Shown: positions 38,277-46,934 of the stretch, in pieces
Position numbering within the stretch: position 1 is the stretch's first letter
Layout: the number at the start of each line of letters is the position of its first letter
Assembly: GCA_943787205.1 (NCBI GenBank)
Contig: CALSLN010000007.1
Location: forward strand, 43,328-107,327
Reading direction: 5' to 3'
DNA: 64,000 bases
Source: an uncultured Rhodospirillaceae bacterium
GTDB lineage: Bacteria > Pseudomonadota > Alphaproteobacteria > Rhodospirillales > Rhodospirillaceae
Position numbers and translations under genes: made by a program
Notes under the pieces: generated by a model
The model's input: only the letters and a program-made list of their open reading frames with translations
What the model was told of the DNA's origin: nothing
Databases searched by the model: none

Positions 38277-39503
38277 ATGGCCACGTCATTGCCACCAACC
38301 TACGACCGAACGGGGCAACACCCCCTGTCCCCGGATGTAGATCATGATGAAACCGCTCGGTTTAATTTTCTAACCAACCTTAATGTTCACTTGAACCAGA
38401 ATGTGTTTCCGGGAAACCGCATCGCTTTTGAAAACCGGGTCAGCCCCAAATTTGAGAAAGAGACGGGACACGCGTTGGAAACCCGGCAACAGGTCCGCCA
38501 AGCCATGCTGGGAGACTCCTATTATCAAAGCTGGGCAGCGCTGCGGCGCAACGCCATGGAACAACGCCAACAGGCGGGACGACACGCCGTCTTGCGGCAA
38601 CTCGATGATCTGATTGAGAAAGCCAAACACTACAACGACGGCAAAGAGACCCTGCAGATCGATCCCAATGCTGAAGTGCCGCGCTACTTAGCAGCCGTCG
38701 ACAATCATTGCATGCCAGGGAGCTACTACACAGACGTGGTCAGCGACGATGTCCTCGCCGGCGCCAATTACGAGACTGGCGTATTCATCACGACGGCAGG
38801 GTCTATGTCGTCGAAGGGCGACGGGGGTGGTCGCTCCATCGTGAATTTTGTGAAAGACCGTTTTCCTGACTTCTCTCCGAAACGCATTCTTGACCTTGGC
38901 GCCGGCATCGGCGTCAACACGCTCCCGATAGCAGAGGCATTCCCCGACGCCGAAGTCGTAGCTGTTGATGCTGGAGCACCCATGCTGCGTTGGGGCCACG
39001 CGCGGGCACAGGCTCTAGGGTATGAAAACGTCAAATTCATTCACGCTGACGGCGACGCCTTGGACCTGGACCCGAACAGCTTCGACTGGGTGCAGACGAC
39101 CATGTTCTGGCATGAGACATCGACGGCCTCGATTCACAGCATGATGAAAAAGGTCTTCGATTTGATGGCACCGGGCGGACTATTCCTAAACGTCGAACAG
39201 CCAAACTTTACGCCGGAGACACCGCTCTATGATCAGTTCACCCGTGATTGGGATGCTTGGTACAATAACGAGCCGTTCTGGTCGAAGCTTCACGTTATGG
39301 ACGTCTTTGAAGTGATGGCAAAAGCTGGCTTTGACTCAGGTAAGATGTTCGACGGCGGCACCGAAGCCGACATTGAGCAAGGTCAATTCCAACCTTGGTC
39401 GAGCACTATATCTAGGCATAAGGCGGAGTTAAAAGACGATGGAGACTCCAAACACAATGCTTATAAAGGCGAACGCTGGTATTTGTTCGGCGGTTGGAAA
39501 TAA
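38277..39503 (+). CDS. SAM methyltransferase with extra N-terminal domain, copy 2
   Basis: A 408-residue paralogue of the protein at 36642. Shared landmarks are FENRVSPKFEKETG, HCMPGSYYTD, GGGRSIVNFVKDRFPDFSPK, motif I ILDLGAGIGVNTLPI, FWHETSTASI and YNNEPFWSKLHVMD. It has about 25 extra residues near its C-terminus and an intact, unbroken start. The two copies differ in many positions, so this is an old duplication with possible division of labour. It is followed after 33 bases by the second small acidic protein. Substrate unknown. Confidence 0.85.
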   Translation: MATSLPPTYDRTGQHPLSPDVDHDETARFNFLTNLNVHLNQNVFPGNRIAFENRVSPKFEKETGHALETRQQVRQAMLGDSYYQSWAALRRNAMEQRQQAGRHAVLRQLDDLIEKAKHYNDGKETLQIDPNAEVPRYLAAVDNHCMPGSYYTDVVSDDVLAGANYETGVFITTAGSMSSKGDGGGRSIVNFVKDRFPDFSPKRILDLGAGIGVNTLPIAEAFPDAEVVAVDAGAPMLRWGHARAQALGYENVKFIHADGDALDLDPNSFDWVQTTMFWHETSTASIHSMMKKVFDLMAPGGLFLNVEQPNFTPETPLYDQFTRDWDAWYNNEPFWSKLHVMDVFEVMAKAGFDSGKMFDGGTEADIEQGQFQPWSSTISRHKAELKDDGDSKHNAYKGERWYLFGGWK

Positions 39504-39536
39504 TATCTAGAGACACGTAAAACCTGGGAACACATC

Positions 39537-39899
39537 ATGACCGAGATCGACGTCAACAAACTTGCGAACGCGAAAGCCAAAGGGAAGCGGCCCTATTTCT
39601 TCGACGACCCTGCGGTAGAACGCGTTCTTTCAATAACGATGGCGGTCGCTACCGAATTAGCCGTGACTCGCGAACGTTTGGATACTGTTGAGCGTCTTCT
39701 CGAGGCTGGCGAACCCGTCACCAAAGCAAACATTGACGCTTACAGACCAGATGACGATGCCTCTAAGGATCGGCAGCAATGGCACGCTGATTACATCTCC
39801 CGCATCTTGCGCATCGTTCACCAGGAGCTGGAAGCTGTCGAAAATGAGAGCTTGAACGAAGACCCAGAGAAACTCGCAGACGACTTCGCCGCAGCTTAA
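39537..39899 (+). CDS. Small acidic helical protein, copy 2 (methyltransferase partner?)
   Basis: A 120-residue paralogue of the protein at 37801. The RP-x-FF-x-DP motif (RPYFFDDPAVERV), the RERLDTVERLL helix and the late SRILRIVHQELEAVE helix are shared. It is rich in Asp and Glu and probably all-helical. The stop overlaps the convergent esterase gene by four bases. That it recurs with the same methyltransferase type is the main evidence for a functional link. Confidence 0.8.
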   Translation: MTEIDVNKLANAKAKGKRPYFFDDPAVERVLSITMAVATELAVTRERLDTVERLLEAGEPVTKANIDAYRPDDDASKDRQQWHADYISRILRIVHQELEAVENESLNEDPEKLADDFAAA

Positions 39900-40690
39900 T
39901 TAATCCCCAAAAGAATCTCGGCCGTTTCCTGCGGTGCCGTCACCATGAGGTCGTGGCCTGTGTCGAGCGTGACGTAGGCCCATTCCGGATCAGCATCTGC
40001 CATCGCAAAGACCGGATCAGCAGCGCCGCTCGCCATGCGCTCATTTTGCGTGCAGCGAACGAAGGTCTTAGGAAGCCCCGCGGGTCCGTCGTTTTCATAA
40101 ACGACCGTCTCCATGAGCGTTGGCAACGGATGCTCGACCAACTTGCTTTCAACCCAGTCGTAGAGAGGGTGGCCCGCAGGAATACCGAGAAACTCCATGG
40201 TAGAGACTTCCATAAGGTAACCGTCCTTTGAAACACCGACGCGCGACTCGCCAACACCAGGTGGAAGGAATGCCTTCCCATCAGTAGGCAGAACAGCATC
40301 CAAATAGACGACATGGCTGATTCGATCTTTGACTTTGTCCGCGACCCAGCTGACCACATGGCCAGCATAGGAATGGCCCACCAGGATGACATCACGTAAA
40401 TCTTCGAATTCGAACAGATTCACGATGTCAGTCACATGAGTGCTGAGGTTGACGTCCGGGTTACGCAAATGAACGCGATCCCCCAGACCGGTTAGAGATG
40501 GTGCAAAAACACGGTGACCCGCCGCCTCCAGCCGCTCCTGGACATAACGCCAGCACCAACCTCCATGCCAAGCACCATGCACAAGAACATAAATCTTGCG
40601 ATCTGCCGGGGCGGCAGACAAAGCGCCCGCGCCAGTGTTCGCTGCAAATGCTGTAACGGCTGCGGTGGCAAGCAGGTCACGTCTGGTCAT
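39896..40690 (-). CDS. Exported alpha/beta hydrolase (esterase-like)
   Basis: A 264-residue alpha/beta hydrolase with a short Tat-like leader (MTRRDLLATAAVTAF, cleavage near ALSA). The oxyanion region is VHGAWHGGWCW, the nucleophile elbow is GHSYAGH, and the catalytic histidine lies in TGHDLM near the end. The pattern matches the hydroxynitrile lyase/methylesterase-like subfamily. It is transcribed toward the methyltransferase cassette and shares its surroundings of catabolic genes. Confidence 0.9.
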   Translation of the reverse strand: MTRRDLLATAAVTAFAANTGAGALSAAPADRKIYVLVHGAWHGGWCWRYVQERLEAAGHRVFAPSLTGLGDRVHLRNPDVNLSTHVTDIVNLFEFEDLRDVILVGHSYAGHVVSWVADKVKDRISHVVYLDAVLPTDGKAFLPPGVGESRVGVSKDGYLMEVSTMEFLGIPAGHPLYDWVESKLVEHPLPTLMETVVYENDGPAGLPKTFVRCTQNERMASGAADPVFAMADADPEWAYVTLDTGHDLMVTAPQETAEILLGIN

Positions 40691-40774
40691 TCTTCACTCC
40701 TGATTTTGAATTTATTCGCCAGCATGGTCGATCACCCCTTGCGGACCAAGACCATTTCGAAACATCATACATAT

Positions 40775-41080
40775 ATGACAAATTTCCTGAGGCTTATCTC
40801 TGCTTTTCAAAGACCGTACGCGCGCCCTTTAGCGGCGATTTTGCTCGCCTTGATCCTGTTCCCCGCACCTTTATCTGCAGCAACGTTACACAGGGGCACC
40901 CATTCCGAGTCGCGCTCCCTCGATCCGCATAAAGCTGTCGGGACCATTCTCAATACTGAGCAGTCAGTGTTTCCGCTTTATTTCCACGCTGGCCGCAGAC
41001 TCGTTAATCCAGTCGTAAAAGGCTGGGTCGACAACCCAGGAAGTGCCAATTTGACCCGTTACCTCACCCTGAATCGGTGA
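40775..41080 (+). pseudogene. Internally deleted remnant of a peptide-type solute-binding protein
   Basis: An open frame of 101 residues that joins the beginning of a family-5 solute-binding protein (signal peptide to about APLSA, then TLHRGTHSESRSLDPHKAVG) to its very end (VFPLYFHAGRRLVNPVVKGW and TRYLTLNR). About 420 residues in between are missing. The complete protein at 42289 has the matching start (LNRSGGSDPSSLDPQKATG) and end (VILPVYHYVSRRLVQTYVDGW). An in-frame internal deletion of a paralogue is the simplest reading; an assembly collapse is possible. Confidence 0.75.
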
Positions 41081-41123
41081 GCGCCAGTCGGTCTGTCACG
41101 AATTGTCACCGAGCAATCCTTGA

Positions 41124-41140
41124 CCCGCTAAAACAGCGGG
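41124..41140. terminator. Hairpin before the nitrilase-fold gene
   Basis: CCCGCT and AGCGGG form a 6-bp stem with a 5-base loop, 44 bases after the remnant gene. It is followed by CTTTAG only, so termination would be weak. Confidence 0.3.
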
Positions 41141-41178
41141 CTTTAGCCTCACGGGCATAACATGAGGGGAACGTAAGA

Positions 41179-42249
41179 ATGAGCGATAACACAGGACCTG
41201 ATCGCATGGTGCGAGACGATGGAACGTACGACACAGTGCCATTGCGCAAGGACCGCATTACCGTCTCCGTTGTGCAAACCGAAGTCCATGGCGTGCCAGG
41301 CGACAACCCGGAGCCAGAGCTCAAAGAAAACCTGAACTACATGCTCGATAGCATTGATGCAGCCAATGGATATGGCGGTCCGTGCGACCTTCTGTTGTTC
41401 CATGAATTCCCACTGACCGGCTTCAGCACCTGGACCCGTGAACAGCACTACAATATCTGCCGCGAAGTTCCGGGACCAGAAACAGAAGCCATCGGCGCCA
41501 AGGCTAAACAGTACGGGTGCTACATCGCGTTCGGAACCTACGCCAAGGACCCAGTGAACTGGCCTGGCCACATCCTTCATCTCATGGTGTTGATCGGACC
41601 GGATGGAAACATTGTTGCCCAGCATTGGAAACAACGGAACGTACGCGGCATGTTCCCGGGATCAGAACAATTCACAACTAATATTTACGACGTCTATCCG
41701 CGCTTTATAGAAATGTACGGCGAGGACGCGGTCATCCCTGTCGCGAAAACGGATATCGGAAATATTGCGATGTCAGCCGTCCAGTTTGAACCAGAGCTGT
41801 TCCGGTGCTTTGCGCTAAAGGGTGCGGAGATTATTTGTCGCGTTGCGACCGGTGGCTTCGAGTCAGACGACATGCGACTGACGTCCTACCACAACAGCGT
41901 TTACACGATGGTGACCAACAACTCGGTCACGGTCAGCAAGAAGAATCCATCCTTCTTCCAAGACACCGCCTACGGCGGGCCTGGCCGTTCCGCCATCTAC
42001 GGACCGCGCGGGGTCGAATTGGCAATGGCAGGGCCGTTTGAAACCCAACGTCGCGTCATGATTCCAATTAAAGAATTCCGCGAAAAGCATCGGATTCCCG
42101 ACGTGCACATGGCGCTCTATCGGCCAGTGCTAAATCAATACAAAGAGCGCTACGACACAGGCATGTACTTAGAGAACGAGCTACCCAAGGACCGCCGAGA
42201 AGCAGGCAAGATGTTTGCAGAGCGCGCTCGGTGGATACACTATTGGTAA
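41179..42249 (+). CDS. Nitrilase-superfamily protein lacking the catalytic cysteine
   Basis: A 356-residue carbon-nitrogen hydrolase-fold protein, most like aliphatic amidase/formamidase. The catalytic glutamate is in LFHEFPLTGF (Glu76) and the lysine in HWKQRNVRG (Lys151). The third residue, normally Cys in a C-[YFH]-[DE]-x-x-FPE pattern, falls in AMSAVQFEPELFR, where Ser199 (codon TCA) stands in its place. The rest of the fold is well kept, including LKGAEII. It may be a non-catalytic or serine-using relative. It leads the solute-binding/Rieske/permease operon. Confidence 0.88.
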   Translation: MSDNTGPDRMVRDDGTYDTVPLRKDRITVSVVQTEVHGVPGDNPEPELKENLNYMLDSIDAANGYGGPCDLLLFHEFPLTGFSTWTREQHYNICREVPGPETEAIGAKAKQYGCYIAFGTYAKDPVNWPGHILHLMVLIGPDGNIVAQHWKQRNVRGMFPGSEQFTTNIYDVYPRFIEMYGEDAVIPVAKTDIGNIAMSAVQFEPELFRCFALKGAEIICRVATGGFESDDMRLTSYHNSVYTMVTNNSVTVSKKNPSFFQDTAYGGPGRSAIYGPRGVELAMAGPFETQRRVMIPIKEFREKHRIPDVHMALYRPVLNQYKERYDTGMYLENELPKDRREAGKMFAERARWIHYW

Positions 42250-42288
42250 GGCGAACTCGTTCCATTTGAAGAAAATTAGGGGCACAGC

Positions 42289-43863
42289 ATGCGTTTGATC
42301 GTCCAGCTACTTGTCGTAGCACTTTGCGTGATCGCAGCACCGGCGTCAGCCGAGATGGTGCTCAATCGCTCTGGTGGCAGCGACCCATCATCCCTTGACC
42401 CTCAGAAGGCGACTGGCAACACCGCCGTTCCAATATTGAACGAACTCTTCGTCGGCCTTGTTACAACCGACCCTGATGGTCGCATGACGTATGGTATCGC
42501 TGAAAGCCACACAGTGTCCGATGACGGATTGATATGGGAATACACCTTACGCGACGGACTAAAGTGGTCCGATGGCGAACCGCTCACCGCAGAAGATGTC
42601 GCATGGTCGCTAACTCGCCTCATGCTACCGGAGACCGCCGCTCGGTATGCTCAGTTCTTTTATTCAGTCAAGAACGGGCGCCCCGTTAACGCGGGCGACA
42701 TGCCACCCGAGAGTCTTGGCATAAGCGCGCCGGACGAAAAGACTGTGCGCTTCGAGCTCGGCGTTCCAAACCCATTGCTCCCGCAAGCCTTGAATAGCTT
42801 CTCAGCCATGCCCTCCCCTCGTCACAAAGTCGAAGAGCTGGGATCCGATTGGACTAAGCCGGGTCAGTTCGTATCGAATGGTGCCTACGCATTGGAAGAA
42901 TGGTTGCCGGGCACACGACTCACGTTAAAGAAGAATCCGAACTTCTATGACGCTGACAATGTTCAGATCGAGACCGTCAATTTTTATCCCACACAAAACC
43001 TCAACACGGTTTTTAACCGATTCAGAGCCGGTGAACTCGACGCGATTCTCAATTTCCCGCCAGAGCAAATGGACTGGATTAAGGAGAATATGGCGGATGA
43101 ACTTCGCATCTCGCCAACTTTGGGCATCTATTACTTCTTAATCAACGCGCAAAAGCCGCCGTTCAATGACATCCGGGTACGCAAAGCCATCGCTCTCGCC
43201 TTTGACCGTGAGGCTCTAATCGATCGCCTTCTCGATACAGGCGTTGTGCCGGCGTATAGCTTTGTATCTCCGGTGGTCGATGGCTATGACGTCGCCAAAG
43301 CGTCCATCGTGAACATGTCGATGCCAGAGCGCATGGCAGAAGCAAAACAACTCATGACAGAGGCGGGATATGGGCCAGACAACCCCATCACCTTTGAACT
43401 TGCCTATGACACGCTAGAGGAAAATCGAAAGATTGCTGTTGCCATGAAGTCCATGTGGAGCGCGATCGGCATCAATGCAGAACTCATGGACACAGAGTTT
43501 CGCAATCTTAATCGCAAGGCCCGAACCGGCGATTACGATGTCATGCGCTGGGCATGGTTTTCTCCGTTCAATGACGCAGCGGGATACCTTAACTTGCTGC
43601 GCTCTGGCGACCCCAGCAATTATGTAAAATACGCCAATGAAGACTTTGACGCGCTGATGACTGAGGCGAATTCGATTTCCGATCAAACGAAGAGAAATAA
43701 TCTCATGCATCAGGCGGAAGAGATTCTAATGGAAGATTATGTCATTCTGCCGGTTTACCATTACGTCAGTCGGAGATTGGTTCAGACCTACGTAGACGGG
43801 TGGAATGAGAATGCCCGTAACAACTACCTTGCACGGTACATGACAGTGAATCGCCCCGATTAA
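42289..43863 (+). CDS. Peptide/nickel-type ABC transporter substrate-binding protein
   Basis: A 524-residue periplasmic binding protein of family 5 (DppA/OppA fold). A signal peptide (about 1-22) precedes MVLNRSGGSDPSSLDPQKATG. Typical segments are WSDGEPLTAEDVAWSLTR, VRKAIALAFDREALIDRL and GDYDVMRWAW. It supplies ligand to the permeases at 45-47 kb. Nearby are a shortened relative (40775) and a second, more distant one (46935). Confidence 0.94.
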   Translation: MRLIVQLLVVALCVIAAPASAEMVLNRSGGSDPSSLDPQKATGNTAVPILNELFVGLVTTDPDGRMTYGIAESHTVSDDGLIWEYTLRDGLKWSDGEPLTAEDVAWSLTRLMLPETAARYAQFFYSVKNGRPVNAGDMPPESLGISAPDEKTVRFELGVPNPLLPQALNSFSAMPSPRHKVEELGSDWTKPGQFVSNGAYALEEWLPGTRLTLKKNPNFYDADNVQIETVNFYPTQNLNTVFNRFRAGELDAILNFPPEQMDWIKENMADELRISPTLGIYYFLINAQKPPFNDIRVRKAIALAFDREALIDRLLDTGVVPAYSFVSPVVDGYDVAKASIVNMSMPERMAEAKQLMTEAGYGPDNPITFELAYDTLEENRKIAVAMKSMWSAIGINAELMDTEFRNLNRKARTGDYDVMRWAWFSPFNDAAGYLNLLRSGDPSNYVKYANEDFDALMTEANSISDQTKRNNLMHQAEEILMEDYVILPVYHYVSRRLVQTYVDGWNENARNNYLARYMTVNRPD

Positions 43864-43890
43864 GTTGGGCATACAAACGGAGAGACGACC

Positions 43891-45030
43891 ATGCTGATGA
43901 ATTGTTGGTATGTCGCGGCAGACGCGGCGGATGTCACGAGTGACCCCAAAGGCGTTCATATGCTTGGGCAAGACTTAGTCGTGTTCCGGGATTCGTCCGG
44001 TACGGCCCATTGCCTAAGCGACGTCTGTGTTCACCGTGGCGGATCACTCTGCCGCGGCAAAGTTGTCGATGACTCCGTGCAGTGCCCTTATCACGGCTGG
44101 CGCTTCAACGGCGACGGCGATTGCGTTGAAATCCCATCCCTCGGGCCAGACGCCACAATCCCTAAACGAGCACGGGTTGATTCTTACCCAGTTGCCGAGA
44201 AATACGGCTGGTTGTGGGTCTTCTTAGGTGATGCACCAGAAGCTGAACGTCCCCCGCTTCCAGATTATTTCCCCGAATACGAAGCCATGGAACAAGGCAG
44301 CGACGAGTGGAAGTTTGTTCGTGGGACCTTCACATTTGAAGCCAACTGGGTTCGCGCCATTGAAAATGGCGTCGACCACACCCACGCGTTTTACGTACAT
44401 ACAGACTTCGGCAACCCTGGGAAACCGACCGTCGACGACTATGACTTAGACATTAACGAGTCGAAGATTGAATCCATTACTTACGCAAAACCTGTCAGCA
44501 AACGCGGCGTATGGGCGGAGAAAATTGATGAAGATCGTCCGGACGTTAAAACCATGGTGCGTATCTACAAACCCGCTCCGTCGATCCGTATAGAAATGCA
44601 CCTCAAGCCGCCAATGTGGCAGATGATCGTGTCTGGCTACACACCCATCGACGAACACCGGACCAAAGTATGGTGGTGCCATGGCCGCAACTTCTTCACC
44701 GACGACAAGTACGATGCGGACTCACACAAGCGCGTCCTGCTGGTCTTCCAAGAAGATGCCAAAGTAATCGATTTCATTCAGCCCGCGATGGTACCGCCGA
44801 CTTTGTCGGACGAACTTGCGCTTGAGAACGACAAGCACGGGATCGAGTTTAGAAAGTGGGTAAAGGAACAGGAATTAGCTGGGCGGGCTTTAGACATTCA
44901 TGCCCAGGGCGACGTCGACGAAATGGTGAAAGTCATTCCATCCCCAGCCCGGGGCAAAGATCCGAAAAACTGGGTGCTCGATACGATACCCGTGAAACAG
45001 CCGAAAATCCGGCAAGAAGCTGCCGAATAG
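43891..45030 (+). CDS. Rieske non-haem iron ring-hydroxylating oxygenase, alpha subunit type
   Basis: A 379-residue oxygenase. The Rieske 2Fe-2S ligands are in CVHRGGSLC and CPYHGWRF (C-x-H and C-x2-H). The mononuclear iron site has histidines in NGVDHTHAFYVH, with the aspartate ligand expected near the QEDAKVIDF segment. It resembles single-component oxygenases of the vanillate demethylase/PobA-like group. No reductase gene is adjacent; the ferredoxin at 36.1 kb is a possible donor. It lies between the binding protein and the permease genes in one run. Confidence 0.92.
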   Translation: MLMNCWYVAADAADVTSDPKGVHMLGQDLVVFRDSSGTAHCLSDVCVHRGGSLCRGKVVDDSVQCPYHGWRFNGDGDCVEIPSLGPDATIPKRARVDSYPVAEKYGWLWVFLGDAPEAERPPLPDYFPEYEAMEQGSDEWKFVRGTFTFEANWVRAIENGVDHTHAFYVHTDFGNPGKPTVDDYDLDINESKIESITYAKPVSKRGVWAEKIDEDRPDVKTMVRIYKPAPSIRIEMHLKPPMWQMIVSGYTPIDEHRTKVWWCHGRNFFTDDKYDADSHKRVLLVFQEDAKVIDFIQPAMVPPTLSDELALENDKHGIEFRKWVKEQELAGRALDIHAQGDVDEMVKVIPSPARGKDPKNWVLDTIPVKQPKIRQEAAE

Positions 45031-45063
45031 AGGGGCTTGAGCGCGTCAGGTGCTCGTGAACTT

Positions 45064-46020
45064 ATGACATCGTACGCTCTCCGTCGGCTGCTGATTGCAG
45101 CGCCAACAATGTTCCTCATAGTCACGTTGTCATTCTTCCTGATGCACCTTGCACCGGGCGGACCCTTTGATGCCGATGCCTCATTAGAGGCAGAAGTGAT
45201 CGCCAACCTTGAAGCAGCTTATGACTTGGATAAGCCCATTGCTGTCCAGTACGGACTGTACCTAAAGAAAATCGTTCAAGGTGACTTCGGTCCATCGATT
45301 ATTTACATCGACCGAACAGTCACAGAGCTTTTGTCGATTGGTTTGCCGGTTAGCCTGAAGTTGGGCATCTCAGCCATTCTCCTGGCACTGCTCATCGGGA
45401 GCAGCTTGGGCATCATCGCGGCTCTTCGCCAAAACTCGTCGACAGACTACGCCGTGATGGGCGTTGCGATGACTGGTATCGCCGTACCGAGCTTTGTGAT
45501 GGCGCCACTCATGAGCTTGCTATTCGGCGTCATTCTCAAAGTACTGCCCGTCGCCTCCTTAGAACCGCGCGGGGCGTTGGCAGACTCTCTGCCAGCGTTG
45601 GCGCCAATTACACCCTACATCATGCCGGTGATCGCTCTAGCCTTACCGCAAATCGCCATACTCGCCCGCCTTACCCGTGGGGCCATGATCGAAACACTGC
45701 GACAAAACTATATCCGAACCGCACGCGCCAAGGGATTAACGCAACGAAAGATCGTCTGGACCCACGCCATGAAGGCAGCATCTCTTCCTGTAGTCACATA
45801 CCTTGGGCCTGCTGCCGCGTCCGTTCTCACCGGGTCTGTTGTGATTGAACAAATCTTTCAGCTCCCAGGCATGGGTCGGTTTTTTATTCAAGGCGCCATC
45901 AATCGCGACTACCCCCTCGTGCTCGGCATTGTCATCGTATACGCACTAGCCGTCATCCTTTTGAACCTCATCGTTGACCTGATGTATGGGCTGCTCGACC
46001 CGAAAGTGAAGGCAAATTAA
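45064..46020 (+). CDS. Peptide-type ABC transporter permease, DppB-like
   Basis: Inner-membrane permease (318 aa from the ATG at 45064; an in-frame TTG at 45037 follows AGAGGGG but too closely). Six membrane helices are expected, and the DppB signature TARAKGLTQRKIVWTHAMKAASLPV is present in pieces, with the FQLPGMGRFFIQGAINRDYPLV end. It overlaps the next permease gene by one base. Confidence 0.93.
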   Translation: MTSYALRRLLIAAPTMFLIVTLSFFLMHLAPGGPFDADASLEAEVIANLEAAYDLDKPIAVQYGLYLKKIVQGDFGPSIIYIDRTVTELLSIGLPVSLKLGISAILLALLIGSSLGIIAALRQNSSTDYAVMGVAMTGIAVPSFVMAPLMSLLFGVILKVLPVASLEPRGALADSLPALAPITPYIMPVIALALPQIAILARLTRGAMIETLRQNYIRTARAKGLTQRKIVWTHAMKAASLPVVTYLGPAAASVLTGSVVIEQIFQLPGMGRFFIQGAINRDYPLVLGIVIVYALAVILLNLIVDLMYGLLDPKVKAN

Positions 46021-46931
46021 TGGCTTTTTTTGCCGCACAGCGAGAGGCACAAGAAGCATTGATGGCTGACGCGACTGCGATCAAGGGTCGCTCGTTGTGG
46101 AGCGACGCGCTGCGACGATTTAAAGCCAATAAAGCAGCCATGGCTGGTGTCATCGTATTGGGGCTTATTACCATTGGTGCGGTCGTGGCCCCGTCCCTCA
46201 GCCCGCATTCCGTTGAAGATCTAGATTGGATGAATATTGGCGCCCCACCATCCTTGGAGTCAGGACATTGGTTTGGCACCGACGACACTGGCAAAGATAT
46301 GTTTGTCCTAACTTGGATGGGCGCACGCGTGTCTCTGACGATTGGAATCATGACGACCGCCATTGCGCTATCCATTGGGGTCGTTTACGGCGCGACGGCC
46401 GGTTACGTCGGTGGGCGCACAGACAACGTGATGATGCGGTTTATCGACGTCCTCTACGCGCTTCCTTTGTTATTTTTTATCATCATTCTTGTCACGGTTT
46501 TTGGTCGCAATATCTATCTCGTCTTCGTTGCTATCGGTTGCGTTGAGTGGTTGACCATGGCCCGCATTGTGCGCGGACAAACCTTATCCATAAAACAGAA
46601 AGAATACATCGAAGCAGCTCGCGCAAGCGGCGCCGGGCCGGCAACCATTATCGGTCGTCACGTCTTACCGAATGTCGTGGGCCCCGTGATCGTCTATGTC
46701 ACACTTCTGGTGCCAACGAATATTCTGGTTGAGAGTTATTTGAGCTTTCTTGGCCTCGGCGTGAAAGAACCACTCACCAGTTGGGGGGTTCTCATCTCAC
46801 GTGGCGCGAACAGTATTGAAACCGCGCCATGGCTGTTGCTCATCCCAGCAACGTTCCTAGCGATCACCATGTTCTGTTTCAATTTTATTGGTGATGGTTT
46901 GCGAGACGCACTGGACCCGAAAGACCGATAA
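46020..46931 (+). CDS. Peptide-type ABC transporter permease, DppC-like
   Basis: Second permease subunit (303 aa), with the characteristic N-terminal cytoplasmic helix (LWSDALRRFKANKAAMAG), the GTDDTGKDMF motif and the EAARASGAGPATIIGRHVLPN coupling loop. No DppD/DppF-type ATPase genes follow; the next gene is on the opposite strand. The transporter must therefore use ATPases encoded elsewhere. Confidence 0.94.
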   Translation: MAFFAAQREAQEALMADATAIKGRSLWSDALRRFKANKAAMAGVIVLGLITIGAVVAPSLSPHSVEDLDWMNIGAPPSLESGHWFGTDDTGKDMFVLTWMGARVSLTIGIMTTAIALSIGVVYGATAGYVGGRTDNVMMRFIDVLYALPLLFFIIILVTVFGRNIYLVFVAIGCVEWLTMARIVRGQTLSIKQKEYIEAARASGAGPATIIGRHVLPNVVGPVIVYVTLLVPTNILVESYLSFLGLGVKEPLTSWGVLISRGANSIETAPWLLLIPATFLAITMFCFNFIGDGLRDALDPKDR

Positions 46932-46934
46932 ATC

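Noticed and set aside
38277..39503. Methyltransferase cassette as part of a known restriction-modification or anti-phage system
   Set aside because: No nuclease, specificity subunit, target-recognition domain or other defence gene is nearby, and neither methyltransferase carries a DPPY-type DNA amino-methylation motif.
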